Shown here: one piece after another, positions 21,369-34,479 of the stretch
How positions within the stretch are numbered: position 1 is the first letter of the stretch
How the letters are laid out: each line of letters starts with the position of its first letter
Assembly: GCA_025084515.1 (NCBI GenBank)
Contig: JAJAGP010000332.1
Location: 410,828-474,827 of the forward strand
Reading direction: 5' to 3'
From: Ancistrus triradiatus
Taxonomy: Eukaryota > Chordata > Actinopteri > Siluriformes > Loricariidae
DNA: 64,000 bases
Position numbers and translations under genes: made by a program
Notes under the pieces: model-generated
Told to the model about the DNA's origin: nothing
Database searches by the model: none
Seen by the model: the letters and a program-made list of their open reading frames with translations, nothing else

Positions 21369-23740
21369 TACATTCAGGGGCTACTGTATTAGGAACACCT
21401 TGCTAGTACTTGGATGGACCCCTTTTGCCTCCAGAACTGCTTTAAACAGTTCAGTAGAACTACCAAATAAAAAGGCCCAGCATGAGACAATGTCCCTTCA
21501 TGACACCCAGTTTATTTTAAAAGCATGATGTACAAAATTGCACAGCATATACAACATAAAATCAGACAGTCAAGAACACAAAACACAAGAGCATTGCATT
21601 TCGGATGATTCTTCAAAATGGTATGAGATGGAGCAAGATTTCAGAGAGCAATGGCAGCATCAGAGCGTGTTTCTATTATGACAGAGAGATTACAGCCAAC
21701 ATATCTGGGGCAAATTAATTATGGTCACTTAACCGAGAATGCAGTTTTATACATGAGCTCAATGTCATCACAGAGCTGCCGCTCAGATCCTGGTGACAAA
21801 CAGTACAACGATGGCAAAGTATGAAATAATACATTTTTGAAAATAAATACCAAAAAAGCGTATCAGTATAAGTCACATCGGTTTGTCGTTCTGCTACTAG
21901 ATATAAAGCAGTACAATTTGCCTAAACATTCAAATTGTTAATGCTTTAGTGTTGCAATACTTGATGTTCCGCCGCACAGGAAAATGCAGTTTGGTGGCTT
22001 TATGTATTTTTTTTTTATGAATTAAATTGATGCCATTATATTACTGTAGGATGCCAATATTAATCCTGATGATAGAGCTGAGTTGGAGAAAGGGAATTAA
22101 ATAGAGCTAAACAGTGAGAGCCCACGTTTTCCATGCACATTGTTCAGAAACACTGGTTAATTAATAAACCATCCAGCTAACAGATCAATAGTCGCCTGAT
22201 ATTCCTTTCCATGGTTTATCCCCCCATATCCTGGTCAGGCTTGCAGGGAACAGGTGATCATGTACCCTAAAATGGATGCCAGTCCATCACCGGGCTGGAT
22301 AGAGATCACTGTTGGGTTGATCCCCCAACCCTCTGCCTTGCTTTTGCACCAAGCAATTCTAGGGACTAATTTGGGAGGACCCAACTGTGGAGCTCCCTCG
22401 AGAAGTACATTCATTTTTGGTCACCACCAATAGGAACGCTGAAGTGATGTGAGCCACGTGAATTTCGCTTAGATGATTCAAAACCACCTCGTGCCTTCTC
22501 TGCCACATATAAGCTCAGTAAAGCCTGGACTTCACTGTCTGTCCATTTGTCTGTGTTTTGATTTGTTGTTTGTACAGCTACCGGTGTACAAGCATATTTA
22601 CAAATGGCAGTTGCCCTCAACATAGGCACTTGCATCTGGTCCAGTCAATGCATACTTACATCACCAGGGTTCCTATGCTCTGAGAAAAGAGCCTGCCTTG
22701 AAGTAGGAGCTTAAAAGTCCCCATACACGGCATTGTATGACTACAATCATCTCAGTTCCTGTGGTGTGAATACTTAATCTTAAGGGAAATTTTCACTTAA
22801 GGTGTTTTACACAACCAGACACTGGGCTGTTAACCAGAAGGTCCAGGATTCAAGCCAAGCTGCCACTGTTGGGCCCTTAAGCATGGCTCTTAAACCTCAA
22901 TCGCTTGGATTGCTCATTGTATCAGTTGAAACTCTAGATCAGGGCAACTCCTAAATATAAATGTAGTACTTTTTGAAACCATATTGATTTTCATACTTTA
23001 AAAAGCTGGTAATTCATGGTGAGTCAATCTTATCAGGGTTAAAAATGATGACTCCAAATTCATCATGACTATGTAATTGGATTTAGAATCTTCCAAAAGG
23101 TGGACTTGCAGGTCTTCCTTCCAGCCAGAGCTAAAAGTCCAAGATGAATTGATTAAACAGTGGGATCCTCTTCGTTTAGGGTGAAAACCCACAGTCACGT
23201 GGATCCTTGTGGACAATCTTGAAGGCCCCGGATCCCCACTGGTCAGCTCTACTGTGCGGTAATTGTTGTATTGTTGTATTTTTTCAGTCCTGCCAGGGTG
23301 ATAAATGTATTCTGTCTGAACCGAATCTGTCAGTTTATTATAGGTGGCGTATCATCGAATGAGAGGATGTTTTTAACTGGATCTTGTACGTAGCGGCAAA
23401 TGTGTTATACTGGCCTAAAAACCTAAAAATGTCCAAAGTACAAGGACGGTAAACGCAGACACATGGAGGCAGATGGATACAAAGGATGTTGGAAATGACA
23501 TTAAGCTTTGATAGAGAGCTCAGGTCCTCTTGATCGTGAATCTCATTCTCGTTGCAGTGTTGCGTACGTGTACAAACGGCAAAAACACTCCGCTGTGAAG
23601 AGAGGGATCAAATATTTTCGAATCAGGCACCCGCTGACTGGTGCTGTAAATCTTAGCGCCTTCTCCAAACAGACATCCCTTAGTGGTTACTGGTTCCCTA
23701 CCAAAGTCTCGTCGTTCTCAAGAATTCCCTCCTCCGCCGC
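21369..23740. other. Spacer and elovl4 3' untranslated region
   Basis: 21369-21455 is a fragment of the ttaggaacaccttgctagtacttgg element (F2 family). 22198-22330 carries a dispersed repeat (catatcctggtcaggcttgcagg). 22800-22965 is a worn SINE copy in plus orientation. No exon is supported at 22411-22635 or 22998-23216. The stretch just below 23745 should be elovl4 3' UTR; a tttatt at 23334-23339 (AATAAA on the gene strand) is a possible polyA signal. Confidence 0.45.
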
Positions 23741-23744
23741 CACC

Positions 23745-26700
23745 TTAGTCACGCTTGGCCCTGCCCTTCCTCTTCCTCCTCCCATTTTCTGCCACTGCAG
23801 GCTTCTCCACCATCTTGCCAGTCACGCCGTTATTGGCGGCCACAATTCCATTAGGAGCTCCATTAGACAGGGCCTTGCTCGGCTTGGACGGACCTTCGCG
23901 GCGAGGCTGACGACGATACGTCTGGTAGTAGAAGTTCCCAAAGAGGGCGATGAAGGTCAGGGCGTAACCGATCAGGCACCAGTGCATCCATTTAGGGAAG
24001 GGGCAGTCAGTGTAGAGCGAGAGAGCCGTGTGACCAATGGTGACGTGGAACTGGATCTGGAACAGAGAAATAAATATTGAAAACATATTAGCTCCTTAAA
24101 TATGAATTTGACTGGCGCTTTGGTGTTAGGTTTGGTTGGCTTATTGTGGCACTGGCAAAGATGGAGGATGGGCACCGCTGAAGTTCCCCCATGCAGGCAT
24201 TTTCTCACCATAGAATTCCACTGCCTTCTGTAAAAGCAAATGGTTGGAGGTTGTGAGTTGTACTGAGACACTCGTTGGCCCATGGCCTACCTCCACTGAC
24301 AAAGGTATGTGGGTGGGAGTGTCAACAGGGGGAACTGGGGAGAAAAATGGCAACATCCATCTTTTTCCCCCTCAATCCTCTTTTTCCTGGTCAGGGTCAG
24401 ACGGTTCTGATGCCTACACTCAGAGAACCCAAGGCATTTTCCTTAAATTTGCTGGGCTCTTCAGAGGTCACCATTGCAGTGCAGTCGATTGGCCAGCCTC
24501 CCATCCCTCAGACAGCCCCATCAAGTGAGCATTTGAGGCCCAATCTGGCTGGGAGGCACTGCCAGGACCAAACACACGCCCCTCTGTTGGCAGGTTAGCA
24601 TCTTAAACAGCTGAGCCAACCGAGCTCCAAAAAGTTTTGGTGATAAATCAAGCACAGATATACACCGTCCATTCACACGTCAGTGGTCTGATAAGGTTAG
24701 TTGTTATATGCATATATACACTTAAACTAACAATGCAGACATGAAACATATGCACATTAAAGTATAGCTCCACCTACCATTTGGATAATTGTTAGGTACT
24801 TCTTCCACCACAGATACTTCTGGATCTTTGGCCCGCAGGCAGCCAGCCCGTAATAAAGATACATAAGGACGTGGATCGCTGCATTCATGTGAGCACCGAA
24901 GAACGCTGAAAAAGAAAAAGCAAAACACTTGACGCAACCGTCTGGTGCAACATCAGATCTCGTGCAGTGTATTCACTATGCAGTTAAACATTTTAGGACC
25001 TGGATAAACCAAAATCCCAAAGATCTCATCCCATGGAGTGAAAATGATCATTAGAACTTCATGCTTTGGGGCAGTTTTTCTGAAAAGGAGACAGGACGAC
25101 TGATTCGTGTTAAGGGAAGAATGAACGGGGCCATGTATCGTGAGATTTTAAGCCAAAACCTCCTTCCATCAGTGAGAGCATTGAAGATGGAACGTGGCTG
25201 GGTCTTCCAGCATGACAATGATCCCAAACATCCCGCTCAAACACTCACTCGTCAACGAAGGAGTGGTTTCCCTAAAAAGCATTCAAGGTCCGGAGTGGCC
25301 TAGCCAGTCTCCAGACCTAGCCCCATAGAAAATTTGTGAAGAAGTCCGTTGTTTGCCCCGTGAAGCCCCAAAACTCACTGCTCTAGAGGAGATCTGCATG
25401 GAGGAATGGGCCCAAAATACCAGCTACGTGTGTGCCAACCTGGTGGACTTACAAAGAACCGTTTTTGGTCTCTGTCATGCCAACAAAGGTTAATGTTACA
25501 AAGTTTGAGTTGAACTTTTGTTATTGACCAAATACTTATTTTCCCACCATGATACAATTAAAATTCTTTAAAACCTACAATGTGATTTCCTGGATTTCTT
25601 TTCTCATTTTGTCTCTCATAGTTACAGACCTCTCTCATCTTTCTAAGTAGGAGAACTTGCACAATCAGTGGCTGACTAAATACTTTTTTTGCCCCATTGT
25701 AAATGACCTCCTCCAAATGTGGTTTGAATCGATCACAATTCATCTAGGGTCTGTTTACACCTGGCTGTTCGTGCGGACAACACATGTTAATGATTCAAAC
25801 TGGCGACAATCCCGTACTGTTGCTCCACTCCTTGAGGGAGGCCTGCAAAGACCACACTAAGAGCACAAAGTGCAATGCAAACTGTGCAAAGACATATTAG
25901 CCAAAGTCTGAACACCAAAATCTCATCCCAACTGTCAAGCACGGTAGAGGATCATCTGGTTCAGCACTGCTTCAGGTTTACAAACTTTTTCACTAGGCGG
26001 CACGTGTAAATCTAAATACCTACACTGTCCACCTGCAACCCACTTGATGCCAATCCACCAGAGAGTGAACATGGTGCAGTGGTGATAGACGTGCAGAAAG
26101 CTGACATGGTTGAACTTCTTGCGCAGGATGAAGAACACTGTGTCCAGATACTCCACCCCTTTCGAGACAAAGTACCACCACAGAGCAGCTGCCACCTGTT
26201 TGAGGGGACACAGGAACACACAAACTGCTCAAGGTACGAACTAAATGACAAGCATTTTTATTATTCTTTATTTATGTGCTATTATTTATAAGTTAAAATG
26301 TAGGGCTTATGGTTTGTTAACTTATTACTATGTTCCTTAAGCCACGGGTTTAAATAGGTCATAGCAGAATAGCTACGGTCTTTGAAAACTTAATTGTATT
26401 TTTTACTGTTTTTAATGCAGTTTTAGGTCATTTCCTCTAACAGTCCATATACTGTATAAAACCTTTAATAAGATACCCTTTATACACTGTATTTGGTACA
26501 CCTGTTTAACTGCTGGCTAATGCAAATATTTAATCAGCCAATCACATAGCAGAAACTCAACTTGCCAAGACGGTGTGCTGAAGTTCAAACCGAACATCAG
26601 AATGGGGAAGAAAGGTGATTTAAGTGACTTTGAATGTGGAGTGGTTGTTGGTGCTAGATGGCCGGTTTGAGTATTTCAAAAACTACTGATCTACTAAGAT

Positions 26701-29700
26701 TTTCACACACAGCCATTCTTAGGGTTTACACCAATAGAACCAAAAAAAATAAAATATTCAGTGAGTGTCATTTCTCTGGGTGAAAATGTCCATCCCCTGT
26801 CAGTCCCATGATGATGCCCTTATGACTCAGTGTACCATCTTTCTGATGGCTACTGGCTCTTCCAGAGTATACAACACCATGTCACAACGCTCAATCATCT
26901 AGGGTTTCTTGAACATGACAATAAGTTTCACTGTACTCAAACACCTCTACGGTCACCAGAGCTTTTCTGTACCTAATAAAATGACCACTGATTTATATCA
27001 TCTATTAACTTTTGATTCTTCATTTTATGGTCTGTTAACAACAACAAAAACCAGACTAAACCTTTTTTTTTTTGGTTGCGTCATTGGCTCTAACAGTGGG
27101 TCAAAAAGTATTTAGTCAGCCACTAATTGTGCAAGTTCTCCTACTTAGAAAAATGAGAGAGGTCTGTAATTTTCATCATAGGTACACCTCAACTATGACA
27201 AAATGAGAAAGAAGAATCCAGGAAATCACATTGTAGGATTTTTAAAGAATTTGTAAATTATAAATTATGGTGAAAAATAAGTATTTGGTCAATAACAAAA
27301 GTTTAACTCAATACTTTGTAACATAACCTTTGTTGGCAATGACAGAGGTCAAACGTTTCCTGTAAGTCTTCACCAGATTGGCACACATTGTAGCTGGTAT
27401 ATTGGCCCATTCCTCCATGAAGATCTCCTCTAGGGCACTGATGTTTTGGGGCAAGACGGACTTTCAACTCCCTCCACAAATTTTCTATGGGGTTGAGCTA
27501 GGCCACTCCAAGACCTTGAAATGTTTTTTATGGAGCCACTCCTTCGTTGCCCGAGTGGTGTATTTGGGATCATTGTCATGCTGGTAGACCCAGCCACGTT
27601 CCATCTTCAATGCTCTCATTGATGGAAGGATAGTTTGGCTTAAAATCTCACGATACATGGCCCCGTTCATTCTTCCCTTAACACAGATCAGTCGTCCTGT
27701 CCCCTCTGCAGAAAAACAGCTCCAAAGCATGATGTTTCCACCTCCATGCTTGACAGTAGGTATGGTGTTCTTGGGATGCGACTCAGCATCCTTTTTCCTC
27801 CAGATGAGTTTTTACCAAAAAGTTCTACTTTGGTTTCATCTGACCACATGATAATCTCCCAATCTTCTTCTGGATTATCCATATGCTCTCTGGCAAACTT
27901 CAGATGGGCCTGGACATGTACTGGCTTAAGCAGGGGGACACGCCTGGCACTGCAGGATCTGAGTCTCTCTCGGCGTAGTGTGTTACTGATGGTAGCCTTT
28001 GTTACTTTGGTCCCAGCTCTCTGCAGGTCATTCATCAGGTCCCTCCGTCTAGTCTGGGATTTTTGCTCACCGTTCCATGATCATGTTGACCCCACGGGAT
28101 GGAGATCTTGTGTGGGGCCCCGATCAGGGAGCTTATCAATGGTTTGTCTGTCTTCCATTTTCTTACAATTGCCCCACGGCTGATTTATTCACACCACAAC
28201 AACCTGCTTGCCTCCTATTGTAGATTCACTCTTCCCAGCCTGCTGCAGGTCTACAATTTTCTTCCTGGTGTCCTTCGACAGCTCTTTGTGTCTTGGCCAT
28301 GTTGATTTGGGAGTCTGACTGTTGGGACGTCTGAGGACAGGTGTCTTTCTATACGATCATGATTTCAACAGGTGCACTTAATACAGGTAACGAGTGGAGG
28401 ACAGAAAGCTTCTTAAAGAGAAGTTAACAGGTTCTGTGAGAGCCAGAAATCTTGTTGTTTGTGGTGACCAAATACTTATTTTCCACCATGGGTTAACAGT
28501 TTAATTCTTTAAAAATCCTACAATGTGATTTCCTGGATTTTTTTCTCATTTTGTCTCTCATAGTTGAAGTGTAGCTATGATGAAAATTACAGACCTCTCT
28601 CATCTTTCTAAGTAGGAGAACTTGCACAGTCAGTGGCTGACTAAATTTTTACCCCACTGTATATCATTTGATCACATAGACATGAATGGCAACCTCCTAA
28701 GGGTTAACAGTAGAAAATAAATTATTATTGTAATTATTAAATTCCTTCTTAAAAACTACAATTAACCCCTGAAGTCTGCTCTGCCATGATAATTATAGTG
28801 GAAAATGCATTTTAAGCACCATAATATACCCTGACATATGTAAGCAGGATTATCTTTAGCTCTGAAGGCTCTGAGACTGAAACGGATCTCTTTACACATC
28901 CACTCTGAATAGGTTCCTCAGCCAGATAAACAGGGATCAGATTTCAGAGTGTCTACATTGTGTTTCGTTTTTCCATTCCCAGGTACGCAACATGGTGACC
29001 TTCATAGGATCACATGAGGAGATCTCTGGAGGAACTCACTCACCCTGACTTCATTTGGATCATCAGAATAATCCACAGGCTGGCAGAGGTAACTGTAGTT
29101 CGCTGACCGTGCTGCAAGGAAGAGCTGAAAAACAAAATATAGTGATAATGAAGTTTTATTTTTTCAATTACAAAAAAGGCTAGATTAAAATATATACACT
29201 TAAAATAAAAGCTTTCATAGTGAAAAAAGTACATTCTGAAATGTACCAGAGTCATTGTAAAATTGAAACGTCTAAGAGTGACAACTGGTAAACCATGTTC
29301 TGAGTGCTGAAACACTGAAAAATCATTTTTCTCTGTTGCATCACTGAATACTGAGGTTTAAATTGCAACTGGAAGCAACATCAACAAAGTTACTGTGAGT
29401 ACGGAGCTTCATGAGATGGATTTTCATCTCTGGGCAGCTTCATGCCAAGCGTTGCAATACCTTAAGCATAATAATGCCTTAGGCAATAAACAGTGAGATA
29501 TCAAAAAGAGCAGTTCTTGAGGGGGACGACAAAGGAGCTACCAAAATGACTGTTGTAATAAACTGTTGTATATACGTGTACAGACTACAGGTTTAAGTAC
29601 GTTCAACCATGCCAAGAATGGCCTGTAGAGGGCGAACTATATTTGTGCGTAGATTTCTTAAGTGCAATGAGTATACAATGGCATCTCATCTAACCGAATC

Positions 29701-32700
29701 ATAACTGAGAACCATTGTGAGGATGGTTTCAGTATGAATTTACACTGTAGTCATTAAATATGTGTTACTGGTCCTTGCAGGAACATGGTCTTAGGCTTTA
29801 AGTAGAGTTATAAAAGCTGAAGAAATACTTCAATGAATAACCAAACAATATCCTTTAGAGAAATATTTACTTACTGTAGTCGTGAACAACCTATGGACAG
29901 TTATGGCAAATGTTGGGCAACTAAAATATGTACAATACTTTATAATTCATCAGTTGATGCAGTATAAAATGTGTGTGGGTTTGGGTAATGGTTGTCAGTG
30001 GGTCAAACCACTGTGGGGCATTTGAAGTGGGGAATTCGATCCTTCAAAACAAAACAAAAAAGTATTTATGTGTGTCTATAATTAGCACAAATTATTTCAG
30101 TGCATATTACTCTAACAAGATCCACAGCCATTGTGACGTACTGACAGATCAAAGACGTCGCTTTAAATGCCACATCTTTAAAAGTGGAAATGCGAAGCAG
30201 CTGTCAGTAGTCTGGTGAGGCAGATCGTCTTATGAGCTAAACATTATAAAAACTACAATATGTTTCTGAGGTAGAATAAGAAGAATGCATGAAGATAGTA
30301 CAAATTATGTGACATTGAGCTGCAGAATATGTTTAGAAGCATTTAAAACTATTGACTAAACTACTTGCTGTAATATTGAGCTTTATCATTTGAAAACTGT
30401 AGTGTGAGGGGAAAAAGAAAGCAAAGCGATGAGAACTCTAAAGGAAGAGCTGCAGAAGCAAGAGCTCGCCAAATGCTGCCTATCAGAACCAGGAACTTCC
30501 TTAGAGAGTACGCAAGAAATAATAAATATTGCGAGACATGAGCCAAAAGCACAAGCATGTGAGCAAGGCTCTAAAAAACAAAGCTCTTAACACTGAGGGC
30601 AAACTCTACGATTAAAGTATGAGTGCAACGCTCAAACACAGTTCAGTTGAACACAGGTGAGACACTCTCCGAACAAGAGCCACAGAAATTGTCACATACT
30701 GACAGATTAAAGGCGCCAGCTTAAATACTGCACCTTTGAGAAGTGGAAATATGCTGCAGCTGTTAGTATTCTGGTGAGACAGAGTGCCTTAGGAACTAAA
30801 CATTATAAAAAAAATTAAAGTATGTTTCTGAAGAAGAAGAAGAAGAATGCATGAAGACAGTACATACAGTATGTTTAGAAATGTTTAAAACTATAGCCTA
30901 AACTATTTACTGTAATGTAGAGCTTTTTAATGTAGAACCCTAATGGAAGAACTGCAGAACCAAGAGCTCAAAATGCTTCCCATCACAAAAAGGAATTGCT
31001 TCAAAGAGGACACAAGAAATAATAGCTATTGTTAGGCATGAGGCAAAAGCATAAGCACGAGGCTCTAAAAACAAAGCTCTTAACACTGAGTGCAAAGTCT
31101 ATGCTTAAATTACAAGTGCAAACACACTCACACACACTGAACATCATTCAGCAGAACACAGGTGAGACACTCTCCAAACAAGAGCCACAGAAATGATCAC
31201 ATACTATGCCACACCTTTGAGATGTGGAAATGCGATGCAGCTGTTAGTATTCTGGCGAGCCAGAGTGTCTTAGAAACTAAATCTTATCAAAAACAACATT
31301 ATGTTTTTGAAAAAAAGACTATGAATAAAACTGCCAAAATAAACTGAGGATGAAGCAGGATTTGTATGTAAACCTCAATGAGAAGTGTGATGTTCAAGTG
31401 CTTTTAGGGTCATTTCACTAGTTCATCTGTCTACAGTATGTACAGAGCTAATGCACATGAGCCTGATAGAACCCACCTCTTTGAAGATGAAAAAGTTCAG
31501 ATGCTGAAGTTGTACACAATAAGGGTCTTCCGAAGCTGGAAAGGCTCCCTGTTCCTCATGAACTTTGGCCCCAGCCAGAGGAAGAGCAGGTACGAGGAGC
31601 TGATAGCCAGTGTCGGAAGTGGATTGTCCATCAGTGGCCATTTCTCCACACGCTTGTCTGGAGCCAGGAGAGAACCCACAAACATGTATGACTTCTTAAA
31701 GCATAAAAACATAAACAGATATCCTAAATCAGGGTTTCTCAGATGCTGGGCTGTGATGCACCTTCTAGTGGTCAGTAGTACAAGCAATAGAAGTGGAAAT
31801 GCCAATTCTTGACTGCACCAGAACTTTGAACACACATGGTTTGTTTGTTTTATTTATGTTTATTTTTGACAGGTAATAAGTCATATGAATAGTGATTATA
31901 GCTCGCTAGTCTAATGTCTGAGGTATATACCCAGGAACACAGAACTGGAACCCTAGACCAAGACTGAACCTGATGGGAAGCCAACAACCTTGAACACGGA
32001 CAGAACTGGGATGGAACTTGGCGATCAGAGAACTTATAATAATAATAATAGTAAGCTTTATTTATATAGCACTTTTTCAAACAATGTTTTACAAAGTGCT
32101 TTACATACCCAAAAGAATTCAAATAATATAGTGTTAAAAACAAAAGAATACATACAAAAGAATACAAGAAAAGAATACAAAAATACATAAAAGAATACAT
32201 GCATCTGTACCTTTTCCCTATCCATAGCAGGCTGCCTAATAGCTATATACAGGTTCACAGGTGTATATTCACCCACATATACCTAGAAGTGCCGAGCACT
32301 GGTCATTTGACCACTGTGACTTCCTACTAGTGCTGGATTTGCCTACTTTAAGATTTAAAGTGTTTAGAAGGTGATACTGCATTGCCTGTTCTGAAAATTA
32401 GTCCCTCTTCAACCGGACTCATTCCCTCTTGGTTGTGTGCAGCCAGTGTTATATGTTTATTTATGCATATATGGCCATTGTGCACATTATACAGTATTTT
32501 GGTTCTACACTGTGTGACATCATTACTGAGTGCTTGTTATAGAAGAACCACGGTGTTGTGTTGTCCTGGTGAGAATACTGTGTAGAACAGTTTAGGTTTT
32601 GGATGCTGTGTAGGTGGAAGCGTTCCACTTGTCTTTTCAGTGGTATCTCGGACACATTTATATATTGTTTGTACACAGTTTTATTCTTTAAATTCCCTTT

Positions 32701-32766
32701 ATATTTAAATTTCAGTGGAATAAAAAGATTATGTGACTGGTAATGTATGTTCAATGACAATATCGA

Positions 32767-32797
<31 letters not shown>

Positions 32798-33001
32798 GCA
32801 TAAAGTCAAATATATTTATGATCACAGAAAGGATTCAGTAAAAGCCCACAAACTGTTATTTCATCTCGTATCTGAGCCCTCATGTATATAAAGCATTATT
32901 CATTCAAGAGGAAAACTGGCAACATTATACTGACCTGCTATGGTTAGGCTCCATTTGTAGAATTCAATAGTGTCATTGATGAGGTGTGTTACAACCTCCA
33001 T
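23745..33001 (-). CDS. elovl4: ELOVL4 very-long-chain fatty acid elongase, frame broken in exon 2
   Basis: Coding exons in transcript order: 33001-32935, 31657-31477, 29124-29044, 26195-26024, 24905-24778 and 24056-23745. The enzyme is a multi-pass ER membrane protein that adds malonyl units to fatty acyl-CoA beyond C24. The catalytic histidine box HVYHH lies in exon 4 (about residues 147-151 after allowing for the gap). The C-terminus KGRAKRD is the lysine/arginine-rich ER-retrieval type used in this family. Intron phases fit throughout, and length would be about 315 residues. Exon 2 is 181 nt where the conserved protein needs 188. As read, the chain stops at codon 76 (tga at 31499-31497), before the histidine box. 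Exon 5 also has Cys where family members usually have Phe (GLAAC-GPKIQ). The C-terminus and MEVV- start resemble the teleost elovl4a type more than 4b (recollection, moderate certainty). It could be a real null allele, a decaying copy, or an assembly error. Confidence 0.9.
24335..24632 (-). repeat. Second tRNA-like SINE family (SINE-B)
   Basis: The end near 24590-24632 (aggttagcatcttaaacagctgagccaaccgagctcc) reads on the minus strand like a tRNA-type A box. Related sequence lies at 34480-34995 and 36090-36310, where phrases such as ctggctgggaggcactgccagga or ctggcaggaaggcactgccagga recur. It lies in elovl4 intron 5. Confidence 0.55.
25021..25699 (+). mobile_element. Tc1 family-2 remnant, internally deleted
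   Basis: The copy lacks its left end. It starts inside the transposase (agatctcatcccatggagtg), jumps to tcatgctttggggc, and continues through NGAMYREILSQ and HDNDPKH to the right end ttttttgccccattg. It lies in elovl4 intron 4. Confidence 0.8.
26480..26995 (-). mobile_element. F2 inverted-repeat element, decayed
   Basis: Begins near tttggtacacctgtttaactgctgg and ends ctgtacctaataaaatgaccactga. The inner part (ccaatcacatagcagaaactc, tgaacatgacaataagtttcactgtactcaaa) recurs partly at 38940-39990 and 51280-51540. Intron of elovl4. Confidence 0.65.
27094..28659 (-). mobile_element. Tc1/mariner-like transposon, family 2, reversed
   Basis: Nearly full-length, in the opposite orientation to the copies at 7672 and 19803, with TA beside each end. 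The transposase reads on the minus strand: 28035-27688 (MNDLQRAGTKVTKATISNTL to WSDETKVELFGKN) and 27730-27485 (CFSAEGTGRL to NDPKYTTRATKEWL). One frameshift near 27750 separates the two largest pieces. It lies in elovl4 intron 3, on the same strand as the gene. Confidence 0.9.
30113..31330. repeat. Three diverged tandem copies of a block of about 500-560 bases
   Basis: The phrase acatactgacagattaaag...gtggaaatatgctgcagctgttagtattctgg occurs near 30135, 30695 and 31198 (the last truncated). A second phrase, gaagagctgcag-aa-caagagctc followed by aacaaagctcttaacactga, occurs near 30445 and 30945. The copies are in the same orientation within elovl4 intron 2. No coding frame is shared. Confidence 0.75.
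31477..31657 (-). CDS. elovl4: elovl4 exon 2, 7 nt short
   Basis: The exon begins at a good acceptor (ctggctccag) and encodes DKRVEKWPLM through LRKTLIVYNFS in frame. It then reads atc tga. Two codons later the other frame resumes with NFFIFKE and a gtgggt donor. Family members have five residues between NFS and NFF (of the type M-V-x-L), so seven bases are missing around 31500. Both sides are otherwise well conserved, which argues for a recent event or a sequencing error. Confidence 0.85.
32035..32200. repeat. Short AAT repeat and dispersed repeat end
   Basis: ataataataataatagtaagctttatttatatagcactttttcaaacaatgttttacaaagtgctttacat is a common fish repeat end next to an AAT run, followed by A-rich aaaagaatacaaaag units. 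It lies in elovl4 intron 1. Confidence 0.5.
32770..32798. repeat. (GA)n microsatellite
   Basis: An uninterrupted GA run of about 14 units in elovl4 intron 1. Confidence 0.95.
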
Positions 33002-34479
33002 CTTTGCAGAGAAATGTCTGGGACTTCAGGGAAAGAGCATACAGAAATTGTGAGTTACATGAATCTCAAATAAGCCTAATAAGCACTAATGCGCTATATG
33101 GTCATAAATATGTGAACTCTTTCTAATGAGGGAATCTCTGTTGTTCCAGTCGGTTGCAACATTGCTTAATCCACCAGTTAGGAATGAGCTACAGTGCTGA
33201 TACTCATGCAGCACATGCTCAGTTAGTCCCTCCTCACTCCTGGAGGAAAACAGCCACATATGACTTATGCAATAACTACTTTTCAAGATGAAAAAGTATT
33301 TTCTTTAATGATCAGAATTTTGGGCATACAGTCCAAACTGTTTGCTTGAAGCATTGTGATGTTATATCATTTTAATCTGTGTGTTCTTAGCTTCCAACAG
33401 GCACAGCTTGGATGTGTCAAAGCTATTGTGTCCAGCTAGCATAGCAAGTTTTGTCAGTGTAGGGAAAGATGCACCACCTTAATGTATTGCATTTACATTC
33501 ATTATAACATTGTGAATTTTATTGATTAATGCAGAATACCGTTCAATCGTCACCTAAAAACTGCAGGCGATCTATTTTATGGTTAATTCTAATTCAGTAA
33601 TCTATCACAAAGGTTTACAGAGGGATTATTCCATTTCAGTGTCTAGTTTATAGTTTAATGGATTGTAATAATTAAACCAAAACCATTGTTGTTACTTGAA
33701 AATGTTTTTCACTGGAGCAGTATTGGTCTTCATCATGTCATATTATAATGTCGTATTAATTGAGTGAAGATCCTGTCTGTGCACAAATAAAATAAAGGCA
33801 AAATTACATTTAAAGAATGATTTTATTACATTTTAATGAAATGGTCCCCTGTTATGCAAATTTCAAGTGTAAATTAGTGACTATAGTATGACATGTACAG
33901 GTGTTACAGCTATGTGGGTGGGAAGCTGACAGATGTGGTTTTACTGTATTCAAATTTTGTCTTTCCAATACAGCCCTTGAGAAACTGAAGGAAATGCAAA
34001 AACAACTGTCCTCACTCTCCCCTACAATCCGTTACCACCTCAGAGGGCAATTACACCCCCTCCCCTACACTGGCTAACTGATCATGCCATGCCTACAAAA
34101 CTTCCTCATCGAGGGCACGTACTAAATCATGCCAATCACTAACTAATGCCGATATGCATATTCTCTACATTACTATATCCAACATATTATATATTGTATC
34201 TGTATCTGTCACACCTGCAGCCAGCCTGACGGACCACGCCCACCTTCTACCACGTTCTCTTTCTTTCTACACCTGTTTAACATCTTCCAGTCCTTTCCCT
34301 TCTCCTATTTGTACCCTCTTGCTCCCCTGTCTCTTCTCTAAGTCACATGACCTCTTCCTCATTTCTAAGCACTAGTCTATCACATCCTGTACCAGGGTTC
34401 GATTCAGCTCCGACTTCGTCTCTGTGAAAAGCTTTCCAAATAACTCCATACTAATATCCATATTGTTGGGTGTCATTTT
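33002..34479. other. Upstream of elovl4 ATG, no recognised exon
   Basis: On the gene strand a pyrimidine stretch followed by cag lies about 20 bases before the ATG (near 33022), so the start codon is probably in the second exon. Nothing else is recognisable in this stretch. Confidence 0.4.
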
